A DNA stretch of 64,000 nt from Stylonectria norvegica (GCA_014621405.1 JAANBC010000028.1:62001-126000); one strand, 5' to 3'. Shown: positions 10,992 through 22,642, counted from the stretch's first letter. Notes: generated by a model not told the origin, from the sequence alone. Numbers and translations are program-made.

Positions 10992-13252
10992 TCACTCGTT
11001 CTCAGAATCCATCCCTCCGTCCCGGTACCGCATCTCCAGCACCCACTTTTCGTCGAAATCGATTCCTCGTCGAATCTTGGTCCCTGCCTTCCTCCAGACT
11101 GCGCTGCCAAGTCCAATGTCCGCGATGAAGAGTCGCCACTCATCCTCGTGGGCCGCATTGTTGTGTGATCCTGGAGCTGTGTCGCTGGGCGGCGTGACCG
11201 CTTCAAGAAGCCCGCGCTTCGGTGCCCCCATGGCAACCACATATCGCGGCTTGACGAACAGGCCCGCCCCGTCAATGACGGCAACTTTCCCCGACGTCGG
11301 ATCGATGCCTGTAGGAACGTCGACGGCGAGCACAAACGCTTCGTTGCGGTTCGTCCATTCCATCAGCTCATACACGGTGGTCTGGTCGCCAGTCCGCAAC
11401 TCCTCAAACGAAATCGTCAACCCCAGCAAGGCATCGACGATGAGCGAGATCGAGACGGGCGAGCCAGAAGCCGAGCTCTTTCTCAAATGCTCAAACAGCT
11501 CGTTCTTGCTGAATATCTTCCCTCCAAAGTGTCGATAGAGCTGGATCTGTTGTCGAAGGTCCTCAAGGAGATCCCGTTCGCGCTCGATCCCAACAACACA
11601 AACGATGACATTGGCGTTTTTGTTCCGCAAGTGACGACCAGCCGCGATGGCGCGAATGCCCGACTTGTTGTTGCCAGCAAGTATCACAATGGCAGGGCTG
11701 CTCAGAATGGTGCTCGCCGAAGGATTGGCACCTGCCAACCCGAAACGTACCTTGATCGCTGGATCTGATAGAGCAACAAAGGCTACCTCCGCAATGCCCC
11801 GTCCGGCATTCTCCGCCATGAGTGCTTCTGACAGACCAATCTCGTTGGCCGCAATGTTCTCAAGGTTGAGCATCTGTAGCGCAGAGACCGTCTCTAGTCG
11901 CCGGCTTGAGGGAAGAAGATAGAGCCCCGATGGCCGTCCTTGCTGCTTCCTGCCGTCAGTACTACGAGACCCCGGTCGTGAAGCAGGCCGCTGGGCCAGC
12001 TGAGCTAGACGTACGTTGGAGTTGACCCGGCTGAGTGGCAGACCGCCAGCAGCGACAACGGCACTAGCCTTGCGTGACTGCGATCGCCTAGAGATGACAG
12101 ACTTGCTTTCGGCTCTCCGGTTGCTCTGGCTACTACGAACATCACGTCCGGCCAGCCTCTCAGCCCCATTAAGCCCGTCATCGGCCTCACTATTCCAAAA
12201 GTCCGCATTTTGGGCCGCAGTGGCTGGCGTCTCCAGAACGTTCTCGCTGTAGTGCAGGTTCTTTCCTCCAGCAGTGCCCGGCTTAGGGCGACGGTTATGC
12301 GCAACTAAACGGCTTGCATCGTCAACCTGGTCTTCCTTTCTCATCTGGTCGAAGAGGGTGCGCTTGTCAAACTTGGCCAGGTTATTCACAAAGTCAAAGT
12401 CGCCCATCTCCTCGGTAACGTCCTCGGAGGCCCAACCGTTGTCCGCATTCCCCTTCCGCCCTTTGCCATTTCGTTTCAGAGAGTTGAAGGGCTGGAACGA
12501 CGAAGTGCTTTGCAGAATTGGCGTCTGTCTCCAGCCTTTACCACGTCCTCCAGCGGAACCACTGTTGTCGACCGCTCGAGCGTCCTCCTCAGGACGTTGG
12601 GATTTGACTTGCTTAGGCTTCCGGCGCTTTTTCTTCTGAGCTTGAGACTCCTGGAGCCCATCGCCTGGCGCCTTGTCTTCCTCAATGGCTGCATCGTCGA
12701 TATTCGAAGACTTCAACGAGTTGTTCAAAGTCTGATTCGGAGAGGTGCCTCTTCTTTCAACCACCACAGGAACCACAATAGGAAGTACGCCTCGCTGGCC
12801 AGCCTTTAACTCTGGTCTCACATCCACGACGGGGATTTTAGCCTCCGAGGCGGATGGAGCTGCCGAGACAGGCCGGCGACCCAGGCTGAGAATAGCTGGG
12901 TCGACAAAGGCAGTTTTCGAAACCGGCTGTGAGAGCACTGGCGCGGCAACGCTTTCAGCAGCTGGAGGGGCATAGGTCGCTGGAGGGGGTTCATCCGGCT
13001 TGACCTCCGAGAGATCAGCAATATTGGAGGCTTCGATGGTCATATGAGGGCGCCATCCTTTAGTTCCGTTTCCAGGCGTGAAAACTAAGCCGCAAATGTT
13101 AGTACACGTTCGGTTCAACATGCAGCAAACGTACCGTTTGTCAAAGTAAGGCAACTGCCTGCTTCAACTGCTGTAACTGTTCCTGTGAGCTGGTAACCAG
13201 AAGGCTCTCTTAGTACTACGCGCATGTGCAAGCCGATAAACGGGTTAGACAT
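10992..13252 (-). CDS. edc3: Enhancer of mRNA-decapping protein 3 (EDC3)
   Basis: P-body scaffold that binds Dcp2 and Dhh1 and stimulates decapping. CDS is complement(join(10992..13084,13135..13252)), 736 aa, with a 50-nt intron (13085-13134; GTACGT...CTTAG) that falls inside the LSm domain and splits a Gly/Val codon cleanly. Exon 1 encodes MSNPFIGLHMRVVLREP and the first LSm strands (residues 1-60). A long disordered region follows with a basic patch (KKKRRKPKQVK). The FDF motif lies at about 265-292 (GDFDFVNNLAKFDK). A YjeF_N-type Rossmann domain runs from about 434 to near the end, with VILAGNNKSGIRA, VDALLGLTISFEE and VLAVDVPTGIDPTSG. The full LSm-FDF-YjeF_N order makes the call secure. 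The glycine-rich loop reads AGNNKSG rather than GNGNNGGDG of the NAD(P)HX epimerases, fitting a non-catalytic scaffold. Confidence 0.96.
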
Positions 13253-14081
13253 GATTCGCGATGTCAAAGCCGGCGAATAAAATCTTATGCAGCTGCTCCC
13301 TTTCCAAGTCGAGAACCCAGTATGAATTTCCCGAGTTTCAAGCTATCATCAAGTCTCGGAAAACCTGGCGACTAAAGAAGCCACAGGGACAATTCTTGGA
13401 GTTGTTCAAATTCGGCGACCCGGCAATATTTATTGCAATAGTCTCTGGCCAGAGCCTGGAAACTAGGGTTCGACTACCCGACGAGCGAGGGCAGGTCGTG
13501 TGTGGGCACGAGGTCGGAACGCGAGGGCGGGCCTAGACGTCTAAGGACTCGAATCGAAGTCGCGGAAGCCCTGAAGCTGGATGTTTCGTATGGGGTTCGT
13601 ATAGCGTCGGGACGTTTTGGCGAATCCCCTTTGAGAATGCTGGTCGTCGAACTGATGTTGAGATGGTGGTTTGCGAGGTAGAACTTCAGGGACGGTAACT
13701 CGCCCCCATACCAAAGGAAGTCTCCCACCACGCCAACCTTTTTCTTATCGATAAGCGGCCCCGACTCATCGCTCGCCTCGATAGGAGAATAACCGTGACA
13801 TGTCTCGGACAATAACATTAAATAGTACTACAGGCATCATTAAGTCACTGTTTCACGCGATAAGTCGCGTCGTGAACTTGTTGTTAGATTCAGGTTCTTA
13901 TTACAAATGATGTACTTTGCCATGCCGTTGAATGACCATGCAGTCCACCATCTAAGCCCGCCCATATCTCCATACGCAGAAATAGCTTCAACACCCTTGC
14001 TCAGGTTGTGAAACGCTCGTGTAATCCAATACAGATGACTGGTCCAAACCAAAGACATAGGAATACTCGAAAAGCACCCAC
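13253..14081. other. Gap upstream of EDC3
   Basis: Promoter and leader of EDC3 plus the 3' flank of PIF1. A sequence at 13467-13480 (GGTTCGACTACCC) superficially resembles a tRNA T-arm but no acceptor or anticodon arm fits. No gene seen. Confidence 0.55.
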
Positions 14082-16714
14082 TCAATCTCGGAACGAGGCC
14101 ATTGCTTCCTCGTCATCATCAGAATTGGCAACCTGTGGAGGTGCTCGCGAGACTGCCGGCGCCTTTGGCGCCCCGAGACGATTTGCGACAAAGTCAGAGA
14201 CCGAGTTAGGCTTCTTTCCGTTTGCCTCCTCCGCACTGTAGAGTTTGTTGTAAAAAGAGATGACTCGTGGATGAGCCATAACCTTGTTCTTATCGAAGCC
14301 CAACACTTCGAGGCCATCCTGACATGTTGCTCGACTCAAAGCCACATATGCTTGGCCCTTTTCAAACACCCTGCCTAGGTTGACCTTTACTCTCTCCAAT
14401 GTTTGCCCCTGAGCTTTGTGTATGGACAAGGCCCATGCCAATATGAGTGGTAGTTGGGTCCGTTTTGCTTGGATATCACCATTTGGCAGCTCAACCTTCC
14501 AGTCTTCGGGCTGACACAAAATGACCCGTGGCGTACCATCCGTGGCCATGAACTGCACAACAGGGTATTTCATGTTACTGGAACCTGAACCAGCATCATG
14601 GCTGAAGCTCTGCAACTTTCTCTTTGCCTTTGCCATGGAATCCTCGTTGGAATCGTAGCCGTCAACATTTGTCATGTCAAATGTCTTCTCATCTGAGAAA
14701 GCTATGACTTTGCCGAGGGAACCATTCACCAATGACTCGTCGAGATTTTTGATGAGCATAACTTGGGCTTCCAGCTTCAGTTCAATGCTCTTGGGTGCCA
14801 TCATATTCATCAATAGCTTGTCTCGAACGGCAGGATCGCCAGTGTCCATGGAGTCATATCGATGCACCTTGCCTGGCAACTCCCTGAGTCGCCTTTCGTT
14901 GGAATTCTCAACCTCTGCTCGAGTGGAGAATAGTTCTGCCTTTCCAAGACCATCGTTGAATTTGAGTGGTCTTGCCAGAGCTCTGAAAGCCTTCACAGTG
15001 TTTTCACTGATTTTACCAAGTCGAATCTCGTTCAGCATCCTCGCAAAATCAGGATCGCGCTGTCGAAACACTTGCGTGAGGCCAATTGTGTGGTCTATAG
15101 AGGTGCTCCATGTCGCCGCATCAAAGGCGAATTTGGTTTCACGTTTGGCGGCATGATCAGGAACAGGCGGGAGTTGGAAGAAATCGCCTGTGATGACGAG
15201 TTGAATTCCACCAAATGGCCTGCCGTTATTGCGTATCGTCCTCCCGATTTGGGAAAGCTTGTCGAACAGTTCTCCATCAACCATAGAAACCTCATCAAGG
15301 ATGAGAACCTTCGTCCGCAGCCAGCGATTCTTGGCCTTGGGGTTTCGTCGAATTTTCTTTATCAAGGTAGGGGCATCCTCTTTTCCGAGCCCGATTCCTA
15401 TCTTCGATTAGCTGGTGGAAATACCGGTGTGGTTAAGTACCTTAGTCAATACGTACCTGAAAAGCTGTGAAGAGTAATTCCTCCAATATTACACGCGGCG
15501 AGCCCAGTCGAAGCGGTTACGGCCACCCGCTCGGGATCTTTGGCATACTTCTTTTTCAGCTCCGTGATAATGGCTCTCATTAAAACAGATTTTCCAGTTC
15601 CGGCTGGGCCCGTAAAGAAGACACTCTGGTTTTGATGAACAACCATATCCAGGACGTGTTTTTGCTCCTCACTTAAAGATATGGCGAATGATCCTTTAGA
15701 GTGAGATTTTGCGGCTTCTCGCATGTCCTCAATTGACGCTTCATTTTCTCGCCCAGATTGCTTCTGTAGCCGTAGGGTCTTCAACTGTTTCTTCTGTTCT
15801 TTTACCGCGCTCGCTGTAGCATCCCAAAGGTTTTTAGCCTTATTAGAAGGGGTTTGTACAGTTTGGCTACAGTCACTATCATCGTCCTCAGGTTCGCGAA
15901 AGCTTTGAGGAAGAACCCTCCGCTTGGTCTTTTTTGGGATGGGATTGTTCATCGAGTCATGGTCACCTGACGATTCTCGTTTCAACGACCGTTCTGTTGT
16001 GTTCGAGTTTCCCGACGTTGTCCGGGGTAGTTGTGGCGGTAACAAGTGTGAAGGTGGTGAGGATGTCCAGGGTATATGTTCGGTTTGAGCTGATGAAGGA
16101 GGAGGGGGCATCTTTTCATTCGCTGTTGATTTCTTTGGATTGGAGGGGAGTGCTGGGAGGGCGGAGGGAGCCTCGTAGTCGAGGTCTAGATTCTCATCGT
16201 CGCTAAAGTCGTCCTCGCCGAAGTCCACTGGGGGCTTCGAAGTCTGGGTGTCTGGCCCGGTCAGGTCGACCACTCTCGACTCTTCTTTAAACGAGTTGGG
16301 ATGACCGTAGAGAGACACAAGGGACGAGGGGATCGACCCTACCCTTGTGCGACTGCCCGCAGGCTCAGGTAAGTTGGCGGAGCGGTTGTGGAGGGGTGGC
16401 GTGAAAAATGAATGCTGGGTCCTCGGCGACGAAGAGAGTATGCTAGGACCGGCCCCGCCAGACCGTTTTAGCTGTTCGCGAACATTGACGTTGGGAGCGC
16501 CGCGGTTGCTGGGAGCGAAAGACTGCTTTGCCGGAGCACGCTGGCCTGACGCGTTGCTCTCGCCGACCTGTGCAGCCTTGAGGAACATCGAGTCTAATCG
16601 AAACGGAGTTGGCGGGGCAAGCGATTGAACATGAGCCAGCTGCAGTGTTCTCTGTAGGATGTTGCGAGAGGCCGACGACGATCGAACCGCGAGACTCGTG
16701 ATGCCAGCCTTCAT
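14082..16714 (-). CDS. pif1: PIF1-family ATP-dependent 5'-3' DNA helicase
   Basis: Superfamily 1B helicase acting on telomeres, G-quadruplexes, Okazaki fragments and mitochondrial DNA. CDS is complement(join(14082..15397,15457..16714)), 857 aa. The 59-nt intron (15398-15456) has donor GTACGT and acceptor GATAG; splicing gives LHSFSGIGLGKED, the expected family block. The N-terminus MKAGITSLAVRSSSASRN is basic and Ser/Ala-rich, consistent with a mitochondrial presequence, as in yeast Pif1. A disordered Ser/Pro region runs to about 340. Walker A is GPAGTGKSVLM at about 367, Walker B VLILDEVSMVD at about 451, then VITGDFFQLPPVP and the C-terminal block SIHKAQGQTLERVKVNLG with QAYVALSRAT. The tail ends in acidic DDDEEAMASFRD. 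Only one PIF1 is expected in most filamentous ascomycetes, so dual nuclear and mitochondrial location is likely but inferred. Confidence 0.95.
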
Positions 16715-17352
16715 AAACTGAACGGTAAAAGGGAACCGTGTTGTCGGGCGGACGTGAGGGTGCGAGAATCGAGGGGATCGGGGTCGTAGTAGCAGGTGGA
16801 AGGAATAGGCCCAGCCAGAGGCCGGCAGTCACTGAGCCAGAAGTTGCGATAGGGTCGAGGTTGCTAGTTCCACATCTGCAGGGCTCAACGTCGGCTTCCC
16901 AGTGGCTGCGAGACGCGTCGTCGTCGTCTTAAGGTCGGTACGAAGGTACTTTGCAAAGACGAAGACGCGTTGAAACGCGACTGGATTTGTTGCCTCGTAT
17001 CGTAGATATCGCTTAGTCACATGACTCTCCGCATGCCTACTGCACTTCGTACCTAGGCTGCTGGCATACACACGACCTTCGAATTGTTCTACTTGGTTCT
17101 TCGAGATCTAATGAATATCTCAGAGATCAATCATTCGGGCCCAAAGCCAAAGAGCAAAGCACCATGGTATCATTTTTGCTATTACCTGTACTGTTTGAGT
17201 ACATGTAAAATCGTCCAGCGTGTTGAACCCCTTCCCCTCCGGTACTCCAAACAACCTCCCAAATACCTCAAGAAATTAAGAGTCAAATAAAAATGATTAC
17301 AGGTAAGATTGACTCGTCAAGTCATTCTCATCGAATAAGGAGCATCAGTCCT
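16715..17352. other. Gap upstream of PIF1
   Basis: Promoter and leader of PIF1 and 3' flank of the Q/N-rich gene. A minus-strand frame at 16829-17071 starts MYASSLGTKCSRH and ends shortly before PIF1; it may be an upstream ORF or chance. No other feature seen. Confidence 0.5.
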
Positions 17353-19746
17353 TCAATCGTAAAATTCTCTTCGCGGCACCGGCCGCCGTCCGATGCTCGC
17401 AAAGGGGTTAACCGCCTCCACACCAACCGGTCTCGCCCTGTTGCGCATGTATTCTCGAGCTTCGTGCTCCCCATACTGGCGTTCTCGACCAGTAGGCATG
17501 TACTCATCCGTCAATGGGCCACCATTGAAACTTTCCCGTACTTTCCGACGTCGCTGAAGATCTTCCTCCAGGCGGTCGAACTTGGCCTCGTCGTCCCAGC
17601 GGACGCCGCGCTGAGCTTCGCCATGCACGCCATCGCGCAGCCGAAGCCTCTCTAGGCCACCCTCGATCCGGTCAAGGCTATCAGCAAAGATCTCTCGTCG
17701 TGCTTCGGGAGCGGGGACGATTCGAATGCTCTTCTTTCTTTGAACGATCCGAGGAGGTAACATTGTTCGTGGCCGCGATGCTGCCTCGTCCTGATGATGG
17801 CTCATGTAGGGGTCTTGCCACATGTGCTCCCTTGGCGGTGCCTCATCCTGGTGATGGCTCATATAGAGATCCTGCCTCATATGTTCCCGTGATGCTGCCT
17901 CGTCCTGGCGACGGCTCATAAACGGGTCTTGCCCCGTGGGCTCCATCCCCATTGATTGCCGACGAACAGCGGGCAAGGACCCAGCTATTGGCCGAGAAAC
18001 CGGCGGCAGAGAAATTGGAGGGAGAGAGACTGGAGGCAGCAAAGGTTTTGGAGTGCTGTCGAGAGCATATCGTGGCTCTTCTTTCGAATGCTGGCGCATC
18101 CCAGTCGGTGGGATGCCGAAAAGCGCAGGGTTGTTCTGACGTGGTTGTCGGGTCCGGCTACGACCTCGGCCTTGCTTCGAGGATCGAGAGACAGAGGCAA
18201 TGGAAGATTGGGGTGTGACGCATTCGCTGTCACTTGCCGACCAACAGTCATCTACCGACGACATGGAGCTTCGGGAACTCCGAGGTGAACTGCTGTACAC
18301 CTTGGGGTTCCTCTTTCCAGCTGGCACGACTAGGATGCTTGGCAGCCCTTGTTGAGAATGTTTGCCTTGGTAGCCTCGATAGCCTTGGGAGGCAGGGTAT
18401 CTGGGGCCTTGGTTGCTGCGATTGCCTTGGTTGCTCTTGTTTCCTTCAGCTAGAGGCGTAAGGGGTCTACCCTGGTTGCTGTTGTTGCCCTGAGCTGAAG
18501 GCAGAGGGCGATTGCCTTGCTTACTGTTGTTGCCCTGGTTTATAGGCATAGGTGGGACGCCCTGGAAACTCGGTTTGTCTCGATTCCCTTGGTTTCCGAG
18601 GTTCCCCTGATTGAGGTTTTGGTTCATCGGTATGGCCTGCTTATTCTGCATGTTCTGCCCGACTGGAGGAAACTGAGGTGCCTGGTTCATTGGATTGACC
18701 GGCTTGTTGCTCTGGAGATTCTGCCCGAGTAATGACAGTTGAGGTGCCTGGTTAGCCGGCATGGGGGGGCCGAACGCCGACGCCGTTGTTTGTGGCCTGG
18801 CTGGCGGGAACTGCGTCTGAAGTGGCTGAGGCGGAGTGAAGATGGGCATCTGTTGGCTCATCTCCCTTTGCCGCTCGCCCTCTTCGAGCATTCTCCTGGC
18901 GTTCTGGTCTGATCTGGGTCGTCTCTTGAAGTAAGCTGTGATGGAAACCCTGTCCTCCCCGGACTTGGAGCTTCGTTTCTTTGATTGCGAGGAGTGTTTT
19001 CTGTCTTTCTTGTGCTTCGTGGCATGCTTCGCATGTCGATCGTCGATCTTCTTCATCCTCGACTCGAATTGGGCCAAGGTGTACTCGTATCGAGGGTCCT
19101 TTTCTGTCCGGGCCAACTTGTCCTTGGCTAGCTCGAGTTGACGCTGGATAGCCGACTCAAGGCGGTCTTTCTTTTCGTGTACTGGTCGTGTTTCGCGGTT
19201 CAGCTGTCGGACCTTTCGAGTTGCCTCCTGTTTGGTGATGTGTGTCTGCTCGATCTGGTAGACCTTCTCCCAGGTGGGGCTAACGGGATAGCCTCTCGTG
19301 TCGATATCATTCGAGGTATCTGTCTTCTCGAGTAGGAGAACCACATAGGATGAGAGCCAATCTCGGGCGTCAGCCTCGGTGATGCGTTCACTCCGGATGT
19401 CAGACACCTCAACTGTCTTCCTTTCCGGGAGCAGATCCTGGGGAATCGCTCGCATGGGAGGTGGTCCCTGTGGGGGATACTGCGGTAGTGGAGCACCAGG
19501 CATAAATGTCTGATTTACTGTGGCCATCCTAGTAGGAGGCATACCGACAGGGGCTCTGCCCTGGGGCTGGGCCATTTGGTGAACTGGTGGAGGAAGATGG
19601 GGCTGGTTGAATTGAGCTTGGTGTAGTTGAGGCTGGTTGAGCTGAGGCTGTCCCCCAGAAGAGTTGAGCTGGACTGCGCCGTGAGGAGAAGCTCCAAACA
19701 TATTGTAAGTCTTGCTCCGGCTGAGGAAGAATGAAATGCTACTCAA
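17353..19746 (-). CDS. Q/N/G/P-rich repeat protein, unknown function (797 aa)
   Basis: I do not recognise a domain. The single-exon ORF has a strongly zoned structure. The first ~110 residues are Gln/Pro-rich (QPQLNQPQLHQAQFNQ). Residues ~110-290 are charged and helical (EVSDIRSERITEADARDW, QLNRETRPVHEKKDRLES), then a Lys/Ser/His-rich basic patch (KHKKDRKHSSQSKKRSSK). Residues ~370-467 are a low-complexity Asn/Gln/Gly tract of QGN-type repeats. Three 19-residue repeats follow at ~607-659. The C-terminus (RREIFADSLDRIEGGLERL) is charged and probably folded. The charged block at 110-240 looks like a conserved fungal domain of unknown function. The Q/N/G tract resembles prion-like, condensate-forming regions; this is inference. 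Met16 (19701, MFGASPHG) is an alternative start that would drop MSSISFFLSRSKTYN. Confidence 0.8.
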   Translation of the reverse strand: MSSISFFLSRSKTYNMFGASPHGAVQLNSSGGQPQLNQPQLHQAQFNQPHLPPPVHQMAQPQGRAPVGMPPTRMATVNQTFMPGAPLPQYPPQGPPPMRAIPQDLLPERKTVEVSDIRSERITEADARDWLSSYVVLLLEKTDTSNDIDTRGYPVSPTWEKVYQIEQTHITKQEATRKVRQLNRETRPVHEKKDRLESAIQRQLELAKDKLARTEKDPRYEYTLAQFESRMKKIDDRHAKHATKHKKDRKHSSQSKKRSSKSGEDRVSITAYFKRRPRSDQNARRMLEEGERQREMSQQMPIFTPPQPLQTQFPPARPQTTASAFGPPMPANQAPQLSLLGQNLQSNKPVNPMNQAPQFPPVGQNMQNKQAIPMNQNLNQGNLGNQGNRDKPSFQGVPPMPINQGNNSKQGNRPLPSAQGNNSNQGRPLTPLAEGNKSNQGNRSNQGPRYPASQGYRGYQGKHSQQGLPSILVVPAGKRNPKVYSSSPRSSRSSMSSVDDCWSASDSECVTPQSSIASVSRSSKQGRGRSRTRQPRQNNPALFGIPPTGMRQHSKEEPRYALDSTPKPLLPPVSLPPISLPPVSRPIAGSLPAVRRQSMGMEPTGQDPFMSRRQDEAASREHMRQDLYMSHHQDEAPPREHMWQDPYMSHHQDEAASRPRTMLPPRIVQRKKSIRIVPAPEARREIFADSLDRIEGGLERLRLRDGVHGEAQRGVRWDDEAKFDRLEEDLQRRRKVRESFNGGPLTDEYMPTGRERQYGEHEAREYMRNRARPVGVEAVNPFASIGRRPVPRREFYD
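17770..17928 (-). repeat. 57-bp tandem repeat encoding 19-aa units
   Basis: Two full copies and one partial copy of a 57-bp unit within the Q/N-rich gene. The protein units begin DPFMSRRQDEAASREHM, DLYMSHHQDEAPPREHM and DPYMSHHQDEAASRP. The frame is kept, so copy number can vary without a frameshift. Confidence 0.85.
18346..18640 (-). repeat. Low-complexity tract encoding QGN-rich repeats
   Basis: On the plus strand this region is dominated by CCTTGGTTGC-like words. On the coding strand it gives irregular units such as NQGNLGNQGNR, INQGNNSKQGN and AEGNKSNQGN, interleaved with Pro/Leu spacers. Confidence 0.8.
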
Positions 19747-20130
19747 TGCCTTCTACCAAGTAGTGGGAGGGTGGCCATCGCCCTGATTTTTATCTATATC
19801 TGAAGGCGCACAAGGAGGTGCTACAAAGTACTTGGGCAACTTCATCGACGAGATGGATAAAGTGCCGAGATACGAAAACGGGCTTCTAGTTGCTGAAGGC
19901 GCGCCGGGGAGTGAAAGTGAGGCTGTCGAGTTTCATGGGCTGGGGGAGACGTGTGTCCCAAACAAAGGCGATGAGGAGCATCTCGATTAGAGCGTGTATG
20001 TAGGTGGCTCACACACGCGCTGCCTCGTGAGGGGCACCACTTCATCTTGGTCTGGAGGCGTCGCCAGGGAGATGCATAAGGTACCCAAACACAGACAGCC
20101 GCACTGCAGAACGCAAGGGGAGTACTTCTG

Positions 20131-20207
20131 GTGCGTGTGTGCGTGTACATACAGTAGCAGTAGGTAAGGTATGCATGTGCGTGCGTGTGTGCGTGTGTGC
20201 GCTGCGT
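20131..20207. repeat. GT/GC-rich microsatellite (two blocks)
   Basis: Two blocks rich in GTGCGTGT words lie at 20131-20146 and 20175-20207, separated by about 28 bases of unique sequence. An imperfect CCAT repeat follows at 20231-20245. These are typical of eukaryotic intergenic DNA. Confidence 0.8.
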
Positions 20208-21758
20208 GGTCGATGATTCCTGTTACGCAGCCATCCATCCATCCATACCAGGGATCCATTACCATCCTTGGATCCTGGATCCAAAACCATACCTTACCTC
20301 GACTACCTACCCAACTACCATAGAAGCCAAAGCCAACGAGGCTATGGCGAACCACTTCATCATCCCAATCATGCAAGGCAACCAAATACTTGATGGTTCG
20401 CCAAACATCCAAGAGCGTCCACCTAACGCCAGCGCCGGCTTATGCACATTCGCTCGCCCTGCGGGTATGGATGTTCTGCAGTGGTTTCTCAGCGTCAGGC
20501 GACCTCTTGGTAGAAGCCTCCTTAAAACGCTTGTGCAGATTTCGATACCGAGAGACGATGGGATCCATATCTTGACATGGAGCCCAATGAGCTATTCAAA
20601 GGCGTCTGACTGATGGACGAGTCGACGTTGCTGACAGATACCGATCGGCATGTACAGCATCGCTGCTGTGCTGCCCGGTGGATGAGCTACATGGTTGAGC
20701 TACATTGAATGCATTCAAGCAGCTCGAAAAACGTAAGTAATCGTTGTAAGCATCGCATAAACCGGACTGCGGGCCGGCGCCCAGAGGCTCTCTTTACTCG
20801 ACGGAGGCTCACGCGCAATCGGTTGACTCGGTATCCAAGGTAGTCTAATTGTGCAGTAATTATGTGCTACGGTCGTCCGTGTCGTTAATGAGCGGGCTGA
20901 GGCTGTGAGGCGAAGCAGGCAAACAAGCAAAAAGCAATAAACACGACCTCCAGGTTATCAGTCAAATCGGGCTCCCAAGCACACATGGCGGATGACGAGA
21001 CCTCTTCAACGCTCATCGCCGTCGACGTCTCTCAAAGAGCCCTACCGTCGCCGTTTCTGAGCTGTCAGCCTCCGCGTTCCACGGCATTGGCCCCAAGGAT
21101 CGCAGTCACGCAATACGTTACAACTTCTCAGGGCATAACGTGTGCCCTGAGATACAAGGCCGTGCCTATGAGCCACTGCAGAATGAGGTGACGTTGGACC
21201 TCCAGGCACGCAACAAGGGAGTGGTTAACCTGCGGTTGACCTGCGATAGACTGTAGACTGCAACCTCGCAGATTTCCGTCGCCCGGGTTGTGAGCGATCC
21301 AGACATCAAATGTCAGCAAGAGATCTACACTGCAACTCTGTGTCTGCGGTGTATCCCCCATACCGTCTGCAACTTTCGCCACCAATACCGCTGCCTGAAC
21401 GAGATATCATGCATTAAGGCCTAGTCGTAGCACAGGACCCAGAGCAGCCGATCTGTCCTCATGCCGGTAGACCTTGACCAGCTACGACGCTGGCCTGCAC
21501 TGAACTGCGCTGGCATATGCAGAGCGCATGCCGGGCACATCGCCTCAGCCATGTGACCCCCCCAATCCTGGCCCGTCGAGCGCCCGCCCAGGTTCTATGA
21601 GCGGGCAGCAGCCGGGCAGCGCAGTCCCGACATGAAGATGGTCGATATAGATCCAGCTGGATAGCCTCCTGCGCGCTGAGCTGTCAGCAGACAAAGCGGT
21701 ATGCGAGTGATTGATCAGCCAGGCCGGATTGGCGCGGTGCGTAATCCGGTTCTCCGTC

Positions 21759-22169
21759 ATGCCTCGTCGTGGCTCGCCGTGGAACAAGGCGAAGTCGCGC
21801 CAGTAGGAAGCGCAGCGGTGCAATCAGAGCTTCCAGGAGCCCACCACCAACGCTCCTTCGATACGCACACCTTCAATGTCTCGGTGTCGAAGCAAGGCAA
21901 AGCCTCCCAGGACGCCAACTGCCACTGCCTTGTGCCGTGCTACCTCGGTGTCCAGCCAACAGCAGGCTCAACGGCCTCTGTTCGCAAGCCAGAATCCTCC
22001 CCGCACGCGTGCTATGGCTTCTAGAACCGGCTCCATCCGCGAGACTGTCTTGGGTTGGCCGCCAGTCGATCCTGATGGCAAGCCACGGGCGAAACATGCG
22101 TGTTCAAACTTGGACGAGGCTTTCGAAGGCGCAGGGACGCAGAGCAAATCAGAGCTTGCACTTTGCTGA
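21759..22169 (+). pseudogene. Possible interrupted ORF, unknown
   Basis: A frame beginning MPRRGSPWNKAKSRQ meets an amber TAG at 21804, then runs 120 codons to TGA at 22167 (including MASRTGSIRETVLGWPP and SNLDEAFEGAGTQSKSE). The TAG follows CAG and could come from a C-to-T change, as RIP would cause; alternatively GTAGGA at that site could be a splice donor. A second frame (21769-22290) is also open across the same stretch, so this may simply be a GC-rich area with few stops. No homology recognised. Confidence 0.2.
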
Positions 22170-22459
22170 GCCACGGGGTTGCCTCGTCGTTGCCTCCTCT
22201 TGGGCGTGGGCTGAGGGTGTCGTCTTCGTTGGCATCAGTGTCTCATCCTCTGGTCGTGCGCGCACCGTCTATTGCTGGAGATGGCATTGATAGACTCGGA
22301 CGGTATCAACTCCGAGAAGGCAGACAGCGATAGCCGGGCGAGGTGAGTTTTGCCTTGTCGTATGGGATGGTGGGAGAGATTACAGGTGTCGTTGATTGCG
22401 GGTGGAAGAAAGCCTCTGCTGTACTGAATGAGCATGAGGGGGTTTCGAAGGCTGATAAG

Positions 22460-22508
22460 ATCCTAGAATATAATCCTTAGAGTGATCCCTAGAACAATCC
22501 CTAGAATA
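22460..22508. repeat. Four tandem copies of a 12-13 bp unit
   Basis: Four head-to-tail degenerate units with consensus ATCCCTAGAATA lie at 22460, 22473, 22485 and 22497. Units differ at one to three positions. Confidence 0.8.
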
Positions 22509-22642
22509 ATATGAGATTTTACCGCTTGGATTTATTTGGGTGTTGATGACGAGAATGAAAAGCTCCCCGATGGAAATCGCGAGACCCACATACACCGAAT
22601 CCGGTAATCGGCTTCTTCTACTTTGCGCCTACGGAGGGTCAA

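Noticed and set aside
10687..11538. 283-codon plus-strand ORF
   Set aside because: Mostly antisense to the EDC3 YjeF_N domain; Ser/Pro-rich shadow.
13467..13480. tRNA T-arm-like GGTTCGACTACCC
   Set aside because: No acceptor stem, D-arm or anticodon arm can be paired around it.
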